Of a stretch of DNA of 64,000 nucleotides, positions 10,801 through 18,500 are shown piece by piece. Each line of letters begins with the position of its first letter. Position 1 is the first letter of the stretch. This DNA is from Aeromonas tecta (lineage in GTDB: Bacteria > Pseudomonadota > Gammaproteobacteria > Enterobacterales > Aeromonadaceae): NCBI RefSeq assembly GCF_000820185.1, contig NZ_CDCA01000037.1, positions 160,652-224,651 on the forward strand, written 5' to 3'. A program made the position numbers and the translations under genes. Under the pieces are notes generated by a model. That model searched no databases. It had not been told where the DNA came from and saw only the letters and a list, made by a program, of their open reading frames with translations.

Positions 10801-10934
10801 TTATCCGTCGCCATCGCCAACCGGCTTGCATAAGACTTTTCGATATCACCACGAAATGCGCTGCGTCCTAGCAACTCAAGGAACTGCAGGGTTGTGGGTG
10901 ACAAACTGTCCTGGTAATCGAGTCTCGGGATCAT
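7887..10934 (-). CDS. ydiJ: FAD/4Fe-4S D-2-hydroxyacid dehydrogenase YdiJ
   Basis: 1015 residues, as in E. coli YdiJ (about 1018), which oxidises D-2-hydroxyglutarate. The N-terminal half is an FAD-linked oxidase of the D-lactate dehydrogenase/GlcD type, with the PP-loop PRGGGTGTNGQSLGGG near residue 83. A C-terminal FAD_oxidase domain with the GHVDAGVLHVRP segment follows. The last third carries a ferredoxin-type cluster motif CLACKACTSQCP and a C-terminal heterodisulfide-reductase-like motif GCCGMAGTYG. It is likely a peripheral inner-membrane or cytosolic enzyme passing electrons to the quinone pool. First gene of a three-gene unit, with a 169-base divergent promoter region shared with the CDF gene. 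Confidence 0.92.
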   Translation of the reverse strand: MIPRLDYQDSLSPTTLQFLELLGRSAFRGDIEKSYASRLAMATDNSVYQVVPQAVLYPRSADDIAVMLKLAQQPDHAALSFFPRGGGTGTNGQSLGGGIIVDLSRHMNQIMEINLEEGWVRAQAGVVKDQLNAYLKPHGFFFSPDLSTSNRATLGGMVNTDASGQGSLVYGKTSDHVLGLKAVLENGDILATEPVNGARLEDKLALESREGDIYRTLYRIGKERRADIEATFPKLNRFLTGYDLKHLYSPETDTLDISRVLCGSEGSLGFITEARLNITPIPRYRTLVNVKYDSFPSALRNAPFMVQAHALSVETVDSRVLGLARADIIWHSVKEFIQDVPGKDLQGLNIVEFADTDEAAHEIKVAELCRRIDGLLEHGEAGVIGYQVCSHLPSIETIYGMRKKSVGLLGNAEGRKKPVAFTEDTAVPPESLADFIMEFRALLDGHGLDYGMFGHVDAGVLHVRPALDLCDPEQEVLLRRISDQVVALTAKYGGLMWGEHGKGFRSEYSPAFFGELWEELQRVKGAFDPQNRLNPGKICVPYGSGAELVSVDGPKRGKFDRQIPIAVRASYTRAMDCNGNGLCFTFETDSPMCPSVKVSKDRRHSPKGRAGLMREWLRQLAEQGFDPLAEEVALQSGGLAIKSIVDKVRNTVARARGQYDFSHEVMEAMEGCLACKACTSQCPIKVDVPNFRARFMQLYHSRYLRGPKDYFVGTVESYAPLLAKAPKLVNFFLEKEWAQKATEKSIGMVDVPLLSVPTLADSLRDHRARYFDLPGLEAMSLEQRQKVVLIVQDPFTSYYDAPVVRDLVKLASKLGLQPYLLPFKPNGKPQHVKGFLRAFARTAASSAQFLNKIAALGIPMVGVDPSLVLCYRDEYAKALGAARGDFQVLLPQEWLLTLPAPEPKAVAAEPWYLFAHCTEKTNKPSTHGDWSTLFSRFGAKLQPVPVGCCGMAGTYGHDAKQVDNSKGIYGLSWAEPLARLPKERCLATGYSCRSQVKRMEGEKLKHPLQALLELL

Positions 10935-11103
10935 GAATCCTTGTTCCCTTCCTTTGCTTGATGCCGGAACACCGGCGACAACGACCGCCAGACTGGCCTC
11001 TACCGGGCTGCCTTGGCCGATCCGCTCACATGTGAGCGGGCAGTATATCAGCTAGAAAACCGCTTGCGCTCTGCAATCTTCACCATTTGAAAGGAGGACT
11101 TTT

Positions 11104-12030
11104 ATGGCTCATTACAGCCATGTTATCAGTACGCTTATTCGCACCGAAAAACAGGCCCTGACGCTGTCGCTGTTTGGTTGCATCAGCTTCGCCATCTTCG
11201 GCATCGGCTATGGTCTCTTCGTCGGCTCCAACGCCATCATGCTCGATGGCATCTTCACCCTGTTCAGCATGGGCATGACGGGCCTTGGGCTCATCACCGC
11301 CTACTTGGTTACCCGCCCCTCAGATGACCGTTTCCAGTACGGCTACGCCCACTTCGAGCCCATCACCAACGTCATCAACGGCGCCATCATTCTGCTGCTC
11401 TGTCTCGGCGCCCTCTATAGCGGCATCACCTCCCTGATGGCAGGCGGTCGGGAAATCGATCTCGGTCACGCCCTCATCTATGCCGCCGTCTGCACCTTCT
11501 TCTGCGCCATCATCTACCGCATCGAAGCGGCGGTTGCCGAGCGGATCAACTCCGAACTGGTGCGAGTCGACTCCAAGGAGTGGCTGGTCGACACCCTGCT
11601 CAGCGCCACCCTGCTCATCGGTTTCGTGGTCGCCATCGGCCTCGAGGCCATCGGCTACGGCCACTACAACCGCTACATAGACCCGGTGCTGGTCACCCTG
11701 CTTGCCCTGTGCGCCACCCTGATCCCCATCAAGGTGTTGGGCCGCAACCTGCGCGAAGTGCTCAAAGTAGCCCCCAAGGGCGAGGTCACAGAGCGGGTCG
11801 AGCACGAGATAGAGGCCCTGCGCCAACGTCATGGCATCGAGTGTTACAGCCATTTGGCCAAAAGCGGCCGCCGCTTCGACTTGGAGCTCAACATCCTGGT
11901 TGCGCCCGATCAGGAGTGGCCCATCGAGCGCCAGGATGCCCTGCGCCAGGAGCTCTGGTCCCGCCTTGGCGATACCCTCGGCGATGCCTGGCTGTCGGTC
12001 TGCTTCACCCGCGAGAAGCGCTGGCTCTGA
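11104..12030 (+). CDS. Cation diffusion facilitator family transporter
   Basis: 308 residues with about six membrane helices and a cytoplasmic C-terminal domain (about 215-308), the layout of CDF metal/proton antiporters. The metal site is unusual. Where classical members have DxxxD in helix 2, this protein has LDGIFT (Asp then Thr). Where they have HxxxD or DxxxD in helix 5, it has EWLVD (Glu then Asp). Membership is supported by the flanking FGYAHFEP-like motif (YGYAHFEP), which marks the family. Substrate may therefore differ from Zn/Fe; it is not determinable here. The start has AAAGGAGG seven bases upstream. Confidence 0.8.
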   Translation: MAHYSHVISTLIRTEKQALTLSLFGCISFAIFGIGYGLFVGSNAIMLDGIFTLFSMGMTGLGLITAYLVTRPSDDRFQYGYAHFEPITNVINGAIILLLCLGALYSGITSLMAGGREIDLGHALIYAAVCTFFCAIIYRIEAAVAERINSELVRVDSKEWLVDTLLSATLLIGFVVAIGLEAIGYGHYNRYIDPVLVTLLALCATLIPIKVLGRNLREVLKVAPKGEVTERVEHEIEALRQRHGIECYSHLAKSGRRFDLELNILVAPDQEWPIERQDALRQELWSRLGDTLGDAWLSVCFTREKRWL

Positions 12031-12036
12031 CCCTTT

Positions 12037-12069
12037 GCCATCACGCGGGGTTCGGCCCCGCGTGATGGC
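12037..12069. terminator. Strong hairpin after the CDF gene
   Basis: A 14-bp perfect inverted repeat (GCCATCACGCGGGG and complement) around a 5-base loop, starting 6 bases after the stop. There is no T run, so it may be a Rho-assisted terminator or an mRNA 3' end stabiliser. Confidence 0.6.
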
Positions 12070-12402
12070 GCAGTAGCGAGATAAGGTTCGAGCCCCCGCC
12101 CACACTATTCCCCTGCCAAATGACAACATCCATTTGCGCCGCCATCCACCGGCCTCCCGGTGTTGCTATTCCCCTCTCTTTATTCGCATTAATGTGATTA
12201 TTTAAGTAAACAATATTCGGCTTCCCCTGATGGCGTATCAATAACCATTACCATGTACAAAACAATACAAAAATTTCGTTGCTAAAATTAAGTGCAACCG
12301 CTATTTATTCTCACCGCGAACCAATGGATATTCGCCGAGGCACCTTGTCACACCTCAATAAAATAACAAGCGACATATTGTTAAACAGTGAAGGTAATAG
12401 TC
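12070..12402. other. AT-rich upstream region, no gene seen
   Basis: 333 bases between the hairpin and the next gene. The last 200 are clearly AT-richer than the coding DNA around them and should contain the promoter of the secreted protein gene. No operator or RNA structure was recognised. Confidence 0.5.
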
Positions 12403-12921
12403 ATGAATAAAATGTTCATTGCAATCATCACCATGGCAATGGCTGGCACGGCGAGTGCCGCCCTGCCCCAGCTGAACTATCAATGTCCGGGTAAGATCCA
12501 GATGCACAGCGATGAAGGCGGCGCCGTCTATATCAATGGCAAAGAGGCCAAACTCAAGAAGTACAGCGACGACTTCTATGAGGCCAGAGGCGCCGGTGTC
12601 ACCCTCTCCATCAGCAAGACCGGGAAGCAGTACGACGTATCCTACACCAGCAAGCAAGGCTCGGGCATTTGCCAACCCAGCGCAGCCGCTGCCAGCAAGA
12701 GCGCCCCCGCCAGCAAGGCCAGCCCTGCCGAGACTGCCTGTCTGAAGGCCGTGGCTGGCAAAACCAAGGTTCCCCTGAGCCAACTCAAGGTCACCGAGGT
12801 GCTGGATTCGCAAGCTGGGGTGGGCGTCACCATCCAGGTGCCGGGCGCCGAGGCCCCCTGGTCCTGCCTCAGTGACAAAAAAGGACATGTGCAAGGCGCC
12901 GCTTACACCGGCAACCAATAG
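12403..12921 (+). CDS. Secreted protein with MliC-like N-terminal domain
   Basis: 172 residues with a clear signal peptide (MNKMFIAIITMAMAGTASA, cleaved before ALPQ). Residues about 22-95 follow the pattern of membrane-bound/periplasmic C-type lysozyme inhibitors: LNYQCPG at the start, a middle with VYINGKEAKL, and a closing GSGICQ, so two cysteines bracket a small beta barrel. A low-complexity Ala/Ser/Lys linker (about 98-118) follows, then a second small domain with paired cysteines (ETACLKAV and PWSCLSD). The lysozyme-inhibitor role is an inference from pattern only. The start is fixed by GAAGG eight bases upstream; an ATG five codons earlier is not supported. Confidence 0.7.
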   Translation: MNKMFIAIITMAMAGTASAALPQLNYQCPGKIQMHSDEGGAVYINGKEAKLKKYSDDFYEARGAGVTLSISKTGKQYDVSYTSKQGSGICQPSAAAASKSAPASKASPAETACLKAVAGKTKVPLSQLKVTEVLDSQAGVGVTIQVPGAEAPWSCLSDKKGHVQGAAYTGNQ

Positions 12922-12977
12922 CCCGATCTGCGGACGGTCAACCCCGATCCATCAACCCGGTCCATCAAGGTGTAATC

Positions 12978-13008
12978 GCAAGGGGGAGGCATCACCTCCC
13001 TGCTTTGT
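12978..13008 (+). terminator. Probable terminator
   Basis: GGGAGG and CCTCCC form a short GC-rich hairpin about 60 bases after the stop of the secreted protein gene, followed by a broken T run (TGCTTTGTG). Confidence 0.55.
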
Positions 13009-13546
13009 GCTTATATTTCCATCCAGACAGATGCATTATCCCGACAAGATCTGGTGTATCTATATCTCACACCCTCAATATATATCGCTCAACCAAAATA
13101 GAGTATTTATCCCATATTTAATTCGATTGTGACAAATAAAGAATGCCGAGGTTAATAACATTGGGGTGCATCGGCGTTTATTATCGACAGTCTGCACTGA
13201 TTAATAATTACCGGCAGCCTCTGCTTGCTCAATGAATCTCTTTATATTGATGTCGTTGTCATCATGTGTTCTGGCGACGAGCGGCTTTGTTTGCGTTCAT
13301 AAAACCCATTGCTCAGCCCGCCATCACAATCCCTTGCCAAATCAGCGACAACCGTTATCATCGGGGTTCATTTTTAACCGAGGTTTTATTGCCCATCATG
13401 GACAACCCCCGAAGTAGCCCTTCGTCTTTCCCCATCAAAGCCTATCTTTACCTGCTCCATCAGCGCCTCTGAACAACAGCCTTGCACTGCCGCGGCCCTT
13501 GCCGTGACTGACACCCTTTCTGTTTGTTTTTATTGAGGTTTATGAC
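13009..13546. other. Long non-coding region before the TerC-type gene
   Basis: 538 bases with no convincing gene; the short ORFs have no ribosome site or family resemblance. The first half is AT-rich. An imperfect stem (AATGCCGA with TCGGCGTT) lies near 13141-13180. I looked for the yybP-ykoY manganese riboswitch found upstream of some TerC-family genes and did not see its conserved core. Confidence 0.45.
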
Positions 13547-15088
13547 ATGGAATTCTTGCTGGACCCCTCGATCTGGGTCGGTCTTTTTACCCTGATCATC
13601 CTGGAGATAGTGCTCGGGATAGACAATCTGGTGTTCATCGCCATCCTGGTGAAAAAATTGCCCCCCGCCCAGCGGGACAAGGCAAGGCTCATCGGGCTGT
13701 CGCTGGCCCTGCTGATGCGGCTGGGGTTGCTCAGTATCATGTCCTGGCTGGTGACGCTCACCCAGCCCATCTTGCAACTCGGTGAGTTCGCCTTCTCCGG
13801 TCGGGATCTGATCCTGATGGGGGGTGGCCTGTTCCTACTGTTCAAGGCCACCACCGAGCTGCACGAACGGCTCGAAGCCAAGCCCGAGCAACATGGTCAG
13901 GTCGGCGTCTACGCCGGCTTCGGGGTGGTGATCGCCCAGATTTTGGTGCTGGATGCGGTCTTCTCCCTGGACTCCATCATCACCGCCGTCGGCATGGTGG
14001 ATCACCTCGGCGTCATGATGGCCGCCGTGACCATCGCCATGGTGGTGATGGTGCTCGCTTCCAAACCGCTGACCCGCTTCGTCAACGCCCACCCCACAGT
14101 AGTGGTGCTCTGTCTGAGCTTCCTGCTGATGATAGGCTTCAGCCTGGTGGCGGAAGGTTTTGGCTTCCACATCCCCAAGGGTTATCTCTACGCCGCCATC
14201 GGCTTCTCGGTGCTCATCGAGTTCTTCAACCAGCTGGCCCAGCGCAGTGCCCAGCGTCATGAGTCCAGGCAGCCACTGCGCGAGCGCACCACCGCCGCCA
14301 TCTTCAGTTTGATGGGCGGTAGCAAGGCCAATCAGCAGCATCTGCAAGATGAGGAAGAGGAGCAAGATACTCCTCGCCCCATCAGCTTTGGTGAGGAGGA
14401 GCGTTACATGGTGACCGGGGTGCTCTCCTTGGCCGAGCGATCCATTCGCACCATCATGACCCCCCGCGCCGAGATGGAGTGGATCGACATCAACGACTCC
14501 ATCGACGAGATCCGTGCCCTGCTACAGCGCGCCCCTCACAGCCTGTTCCCGGTCTGCGACGGTGAGCTGGACGAGATAGTCGGGGTGGTCAAGGCGCGCG
14601 ATCTGCTGTTTGCCTTGAATGAGGGCCAGTCACTGGCCGAGCTCGCCAAGCAGAACGACCCCATCATAGTGCCGCAGACCATCAACGTGATCCGGCTGCT
14701 GGCGGAGCTGCGCCAGGCCAAGGGCAGCCTCATCCTGGTGGCCGACGAGTTCGGCGTCATCCAGGGACTGGTCACCACCCATGATCTGCTGGAGGCCATC
14801 GTCGGCGAACTGCCGGACGAGGACGAGACTCCGGACATAGTGCCTGAGGGCGAGGGTTGGCTCATCAATGGCAGCACCAACATCCACCATGTGGAGCAGG
14901 TGCTGGAGTGCGACGGTCTGGTGAGCGACAGCGACGAGTACGTGACCCTGGCGGGCATGCTGCTCTCCCACTTCGGCGTGCTGCCAAATGCCGGCCAGCA
15001 GCTGCGGCTCGGCCAGCTCTGCTTCGAGGTGCTGGCGGTGAGCGAGCGACGCATCGAGCGGGTGCGCGTCACCCCGCTGGGCCTCTAA
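13547..15088 (+). CDS. TerC-family membrane protein with CBS pair and CorC domain (YoaE-like)
   Basis: 513 residues, the same size and layout as E. coli YoaE. Residues about 1-235 are a TerC membrane domain of seven helices with the signature [15 protein letters not shown] near residue 15-30 and a second acidic helix [18 protein letters not shown] cytoplasmic part follows with two CBS motifs (about 300-420) and a C-terminal CorC_HlyC domain (about 430-513). Proposed roles in the family are metal-ion export, in some cases loading of exported enzymes, but this member is uncharacterised. The ribosome site TGAGG precedes the ATG. It is followed by a strong terminator and appears monocistronic. 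Confidence 0.88.
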   Translation: MEFLLDPSIWVGLFTLIILEIVLGIDNLVFIAILVKKLPPAQRDKARLIGLSLALLMRLGLLSIMSWLVTLTQPILQLGEFAFSGRDLILMGGGLFLLFKATTELHERLEAKPEQHGQVGVYAGFGVVIAQILVLDAVFSLDSIITAVGMVDHLGVMMAAVTIAMVVMVLASKPLTRFVNAHPTVVVLCLSFLLMIGFSLVAEGFGFHIPKGYLYAAIGFSVLIEFFNQLAQRSAQRHESRQPLRERTTAAIFSLMGGSKANQQHLQDEEEEQDTPRPISFGEEERYMVTGVLSLAERSIRTIMTPRAEMEWIDINDSIDEIRALLQRAPHSLFPVCDGELDEIVGVVKARDLLFALNEGQSLAELAKQNDPIIVPQTINVIRLLAELRQAKGSLILVADEFGVIQGLVTTHDLLEAIVGELPDEDETPDIVPEGEGWLINGSTNIHHVEQVLECDGLVSDSDEYVTLAGMLLSHFGVLPNAGQQLRLGQLCFEVLAVSERRIERVRVTPLGL

Positions 15089-15118
15089 TGCCCTGATGAT
15101 CGCCCTAGCGGTAGATAA

Positions 15119-15155
15119 CGAGAGAGGGAGGCCATATGCCTCCCTCTCTTTTTTC
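15119..15155 (+). terminator. Terminator of the TerC-type gene
   Basis: Perfect 12-bp stem AGAGAGGGAGGC / GCCTCCCTCTCT, loop of about 5 bases, then six T. The same stem sequence recurs in the terminator at 39426-39459. Confidence 0.93.
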
Positions 15156-15337
15156 ACCCCCGTTCTGTATGCATTGCTGCGCCCATCGCCACCACACTGT
15201 ACTATCCCAGCGATGGCCTTTTCCTGATATTCCCCCTCTATTGCTGCACAACTTGCAATTCTCTTCTGCAATTACCCCTCTTTTTCACAATGACATCCGA
15301 ACGTAGAGTGACCTCAATCCCAAATGAGGAATTCAAG

Positions 15338-16459
15338 ATGAGCCACGACAACCTGTTCTGCCCCCTGCGCCTCGGCCAATTGCACCTGAATAACCGTATC
15401 GTCATGCCCCCCATGACCCGCTCCCGTGCCAGTCAGCCAGGGGACGTAGCCAACGCCATGATGGCGACCTATTACGCCCAGCGCGCCGGGGCCGGCCTCA
15501 TCATCGGTGAAGGCACCCAGATAGATCCTCTCGGTAAGGGCTATGCCTGGACGCCAGGTATCTATAGTCCTGAGCAGGTCGCCGGCTGGAAGCAGGTGAC
15601 CGACGCCGTCCACGCCAAGGGGGGCACCATGTTCGCCCAGCTCTGGCACGTGGGTCGGGTCACCCATCCTGACAACATCGGCGGTGCCCAGCCCATCTCG
15701 GCCTCTGCCATCAAGGCCGATGGGGTCAGGGTGTTCGTCGATAACGGCGGCGACGCCCCCGGCTTCGTCGAGACCGTCCCCCCCCGCGCCATGAGCCAGG
15801 ACGACATCGATGCCGTGGTGGATCAGTTCCGCCAGGCCGCCCGCAACGCCATGGACGCAGGCTTTGACGGCATCGAGCTGCACGCCGCCAACGGCTACCT
15901 CATCAACCAGTTCCTCGACTCCGAGTCCAATGCCCGCACCGACAGCTACGGTGGCTCCCTCGAGAATCGGCTGCGCTTCTTGAGAGAAGTGACCGAGGCG
16001 GTCAGCGCCGAGATCGGCGCAGACAGAGTCGGCGTGCGCCTGGCCCCGCTCACCACCCTCAACGGCACCGTCGATGCGAACCCGGAGCAGACCTATCTGG
16101 CCGCCGCCAAGCTGCTGGGGGAGCTCAATGTCACCTATCTGCATATCGCCGAGGCGGATTGGGACGATGCCCCCCTGATGCCGGACAACTTCAAGCAAGG
16201 GCTGCGGGACGCCTTCCCCAACACCCTCATCTATGCGGGCAAGTACGATGGTGAGCGGGCGCGCGCCGCCCTCAAGGCGGGCTGGGCCGACATGATTGGC
16301 TTCGGTCGCCCCTTCGTGGCGAACCCTGACTTGCCGAACCGGCTGCGTCACGGCTACCCCTGGACGCCCCACGATCCGGCCACCCTGTTTGGTGGGGCCG
16401 AGCAGGGCCTTATCGACTACCCCGTCTATCAGGCCAGCACGGAGCCACAACCGGCCTGA
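15338..16459 (+). CDS. nemA: Old yellow enzyme, N-ethylmaleimide reductase type
   Basis: 373 residues, close to the 365 of E. coli NemA. An FMN-dependent, NADPH-driven reductase of electrophilic alkenes, quinones and nitro compounds in the cytoplasm. TIM-barrel signatures are present: FCPLRLGQLHLNNRIVMPPMTR at the N-terminus (shown in part), the substrate-binding pair in ELHAANGYL, the catalytic Tyr in DSYGGSLENR, and the FMN phosphate region DMIGFGRPF near the end. The start at 15338 follows GAGG by eight bases; the longer frame back to 15290 is not family-like. It lies between two terminators. No nemR-type repressor is adjacent. Confidence 0.9.
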   Translation: MSHDNLFCPLRLGQLHLNNRIVMPPMTRSRASQPGDVANAMMATYYAQRAGAGLIIGEGTQIDPLGKGYAWTPGIYSPEQVAGWKQVTDAVHAKGGTMFAQLWHVGRVTHPDNIGGAQPISASAIKADGVRVFVDNGGDAPGFVETVPPRAMSQDDIDAVVDQFRQAARNAMDAGFDGIELHAANGYLINQFLDSESNARTDSYGGSLENRLRFLREVTEAVSAEIGADRVGVRLAPLTTLNGTVDANPEQTYLAAAKLLGELNVTYLHIAEADWDDAPLMPDNFKQGLRDAFPNTLIYAGKYDGERARAALKAGWADMIGFGRPFVANPDLPNRLRHGYPWTPHDPATLFGGAEQGLIDYPVYQASTEPQPA

Positions 16460-16473
16460 GTGATCTGACATGC

Positions 16474-16506
16474 AACAGCCCCCCATCAGCGGGGGCTGTT
16501 CGTTTC
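16474..16506 (+). terminator. Terminator of nemA
   Basis: Stem AACAGCCCCC / GGGGGCTGTT with a short loop, then CGTTTCT; 15 bases after the stop. Confidence 0.85.
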
Positions 16507-16720
16507 TCGCCCCTTTCCTCCTTTATCCGCTATCCGCTTCTTTTCAGCTCAGCAGGAGCTCCACCTTATTTTCATGCTTTGTCACCCCTTCTTCGCAATC
16601 GATTGCCCTGGCTGCGTCAAAAGCTGGGAGTCAATCATCACTTGTCTGATGGAGATCAAAAAATCCCCCCCGCGACAGGCAGATAGTGCAGCTATCTCAC
16701 TCATCCATGGAGTTTCGGTT

Positions 16721-17230
16721 GTGAGCACACCGCAATCTCGTTTGGTCGCCTCGGTTCCGGGGCGGCTTCGCATCAGGCAGGGCGCCACTGACCCGGCCCA
16801 GCTGAGCCATTGGCAAACCGAACTGGCCGCCTGGCCAGAGGTACAGAGCCTTCGCCTCAACCCAGAGGCGCGCAGCCTGATAGTGCAATATCGCATCGCG
16901 CACTGTGACAAAGCCGAGATGGAGTCCAGGGTGCTGACCCTGTGCAACGGGCAACCGCAGAGCGAGCCCCAGGACGCGCAAGGGCAGACCAACCACCCGC
17001 CCGAGGCAGCCGCCCCGGCGCAGGCAACCAAACCCGCAAAGCGAGCCCATCGCGCCGCCTGGCGCCGCCGTGCCAACCGGGGAGCCAAGATAGCCGCCAT
17101 AGTGGCGCTGCCGGTCTCCATCGCCCTGGTCTATGCCGGCAACAAGCGCCTGCACGCCGCCACCGGCTGGCTGTTTGTGGCCGCCCTCTCGGTTCACCTC
17201 GCCATTCACCGTCGCAATGTCTTTCACTGA
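16721..17230 (+). CDS. HMA-like domain protein with two C-terminal membrane helices
   Basis: 169 residues if started at the GTG at 16721, which has GGAG eight bases upstream; earlier in-frame ATGs (16574, 16649) lack a ribosome site. Residues about 5-65 form an HMA-like fold with the markers VPGRLRIR and LRLNPEARSLIVQY but without the CxxC of copper chaperones. A Pro/Ala/Gln-rich linker and a very basic stretch (KRAHRAAWRRRANRG) follow, then two hydrophobic helices (AAIVALPVSIALVYAG and GWLFVAALSVHLAI). First gene of a six-gene cassette ending in a P1B-type ATPase; likely an inner-membrane accessory of that pump. Function not known. Confidence 0.75.
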   Translation: MSTPQSRLVASVPGRLRIRQGATDPAQLSHWQTELAAWPEVQSLRLNPEARSLIVQYRIAHCDKAEMESRVLTLCNGQPQSEPQDAQGQTNHPPEAAAPAQATKPAKRAHRAAWRRRANRGAKIAAIVALPVSIALVYAGNKRLHAATGWLFVAALSVHLAIHRRNVFH

Positions 17231-17253
17231 TGCAGCGCAAACAAGGGCCATGC

Positions 17254-17592
17254 ATGACTCGCCTTGAACAACTGCGGGCCCTGACCCGCCACCTGACCAT
17301 CGCCCACCACATTCCCGGCCGGGTTCGCTTCAAACTCAAGCTGGGGGCGCTCGCCAGCCCGGAACTCGGTCAGCTGAGCCAGGTCGGCCAACTCAAGCAG
17401 ATGATCGAAACCATGCCCGGCATCCGCGATTTGAGAGTCAATCCCGCCGCCCTGTCGTGCGTGGTGGAGTATGACACGGCCGAGATCCCCCCTCCCCTGT
17501 GGGAGTCCCTGCTCGGCGGGGAAGAGTGCCCGCAGGTGACCCAGGCACTCGATCGCATCGAACACCATTACCAGACCTTCGCCCGCGGCTGA
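17254..17592 (+). CDS. Soluble HMA-like domain protein
   Basis: 112 residues, one HMA-like domain. Markers match the gene before it: HHIPGRVRFKLK at about 19-30 and IRDLRVNPAALSCVVEYD at about 62-79, again with no CxxC. No signal peptide or membrane helix. An alternative start at 17230 overlaps the previous stop (TGATG) and would add eight residues with translational coupling; 17254 is chosen for the GG-rich upstream sequence, with modest certainty. Second gene of the cassette; inferred to be a regulatory or chaperone partner of the P-type ATPase. Confidence 0.7.
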   Translation: MTRLEQLRALTRHLTIAHHIPGRVRFKLKLGALASPELGQLSQVGQLKQMIETMPGIRDLRVNPAALSCVVEYDTAEIPPPLWESLLGGEECPQVTQALDRIEHHYQTFARG

Positions 17593-17633
17593 GCAGGCTG
17601 CGGCACCTCTGAATCAACCACAGGAGTATCAAC

Positions 17634-17903
17634 ATGATCCCATTGATTGTCGGCGCCATCGCCGGCGCCCTGGCGATGCGCACCCTTCCCCGCAATCTGC
17701 CCCGCACCGTGTCCACCGCCTCGGTCGGCACGGTGAAGGCCAAACTGCGCGAGGCGTCCATCTGTGGCCTCGCCAACCTGGAGCACTCCTCCGCCAAACT
17801 GCGTCAGCATCTGGCCGAGACACAGGAGCAGGTTGCGCCCGTCGCAGCTGTGGCCGATCCCGCCAGCGATCCGCAGCCCGCCCAGCGGGAGTCAGAGGCA
17901 TGA
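17634..17903 (+). CDS. Small protein with one N-terminal membrane helix
   Basis: 89 residues. An N-terminal helix with glycine zipper spacing (IPLIVGAIAGALAM) is followed by a polar helical segment (VKAKLREASICGLANLEHSSAKLRQHLAE) and an acidic, Ala/Pro-rich tail. AGGAG lies seven bases before the ATG, and the stop overlaps the next start by four bases (ATGA). I do not recognise the family. The arrangement, a short membrane protein encoded with a P1B ATPase, recalls the PacL proteins that partner mycobacterial Ctp pumps, but no sequence similarity is claimed. Confidence 0.7.
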   Translation: MIPLIVGAIAGALAMRTLPRNLPRTVSTASVGTVKAKLREASICGLANLEHSSAKLRQHLAETQEQVAPVAAVADPASDPQPAQRESEA

Positions 17904-18187
17904 AGCCCCAGAGCCGCGAACTCGCCAATCACTTCGTGCGCGGCGCCGTGGCGGGTGGCTTGCTCAGCGCACTGCAAAGCGGCGCCAAGCCGGGCAAGGC
18001 GCCTTGTCGCAAGATCCTGCGCCATTCATTGCAAGGCGGCCTGGCCGTGGCCACCGGCCTTGGGGTCGCCAACGCCCTCGAGCAGGGCAATGTGCAGCGG
18101 GCCGGCCTGCTGTTGCTGGGGGGTGTCATCGGCATCGCCAGCACCGAACAACTACTGAATCACTCAAAGGAATCGTCACATGGGTAA
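17900..18187 (+). CDS. Small glycine-rich membrane protein
   Basis: 95 residues with two or three glycine-zipper-like hydrophobic stretches (VRGAVAGGLLSALQSG, LQGGLAVATGLGVANAL, GLLLLGGVIGIAS) separated by basic loops; one Cys in APCRKIL. Starts in a four-base overlap with the gene before it and overlaps the next gene by eight bases, so all three small genes are probably translated together. Likely an inner-membrane protein that oligomerises through its glycine zippers. Family not recognised. Confidence 0.7.
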   Translation: MKPQSRELANHFVRGAVAGGLLSALQSGAKPGKAPCRKILRHSLQGGLAVATGLGVANALEQGNVQRAGLLLLGGVIGIASTEQLLNHSKESSHG

Positions 18188-18500
18188 GAAGAGCAAGAAG
18201 GCCTACAAGAAGCTGTTGAAGGCACAAATGGCGCAAGGCAATGGCGCTCAGGCCGGCCTGAGTCAGGCTCAGGGCTGGCTTGGCAAGTTGCAGGGCAATA
18301 ACACCCAGCAACTGCTGCTCGGGGCGGCCATCGGTGCGGCGGCCGTCTATGTGCTCAGCAACGATGAGCTGCGCGAGAAGATAGTGCGCTCGGCGGTGCG
18401 TCTCTACAGCGACATCAACGGTGGCGTGGCGGAGCTCAAGGAGCAGATGGCCGACATGCAGGCCGAGCTGCAGGCCCAGGGCGGCGAGCAGGATGAGTAG
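18180..18500 (+). CDS. Small YtxH-like membrane protein
   Basis: 106 residues: a strongly basic N-terminus (MGKKSKKAYKKLLK), a glycine-containing membrane helix (QLLLGAAIGAAAVYVL, about 43-58), then an amphipathic, coiled-coil-prone C-terminus ending in acidic residues. This is the layout of YtxH-like proteins. It overlaps the preceding gene and the ATPase gene that follows (by eight bases). Possible role: membrane scaffold of the pump complex. Confidence 0.7.
   Translation: MGKKSKKAYKKLLKAQMAQGNGAQAGLSQAQGWLGKLQGNNTQQLLLGAAIGAAAVYVLSNDELREKIVRSAVRLYSDINGGVAELKEQMADMQAELQAQGGEQDE

Noticed and set aside
13150-13546. yybP-ykoY manganese riboswitch before the TerC-type gene
   Set aside because: No conserved core or matching stem arrangement could be found; TerC-CBS-CorC proteins are not the usual riboswitch-controlled members.
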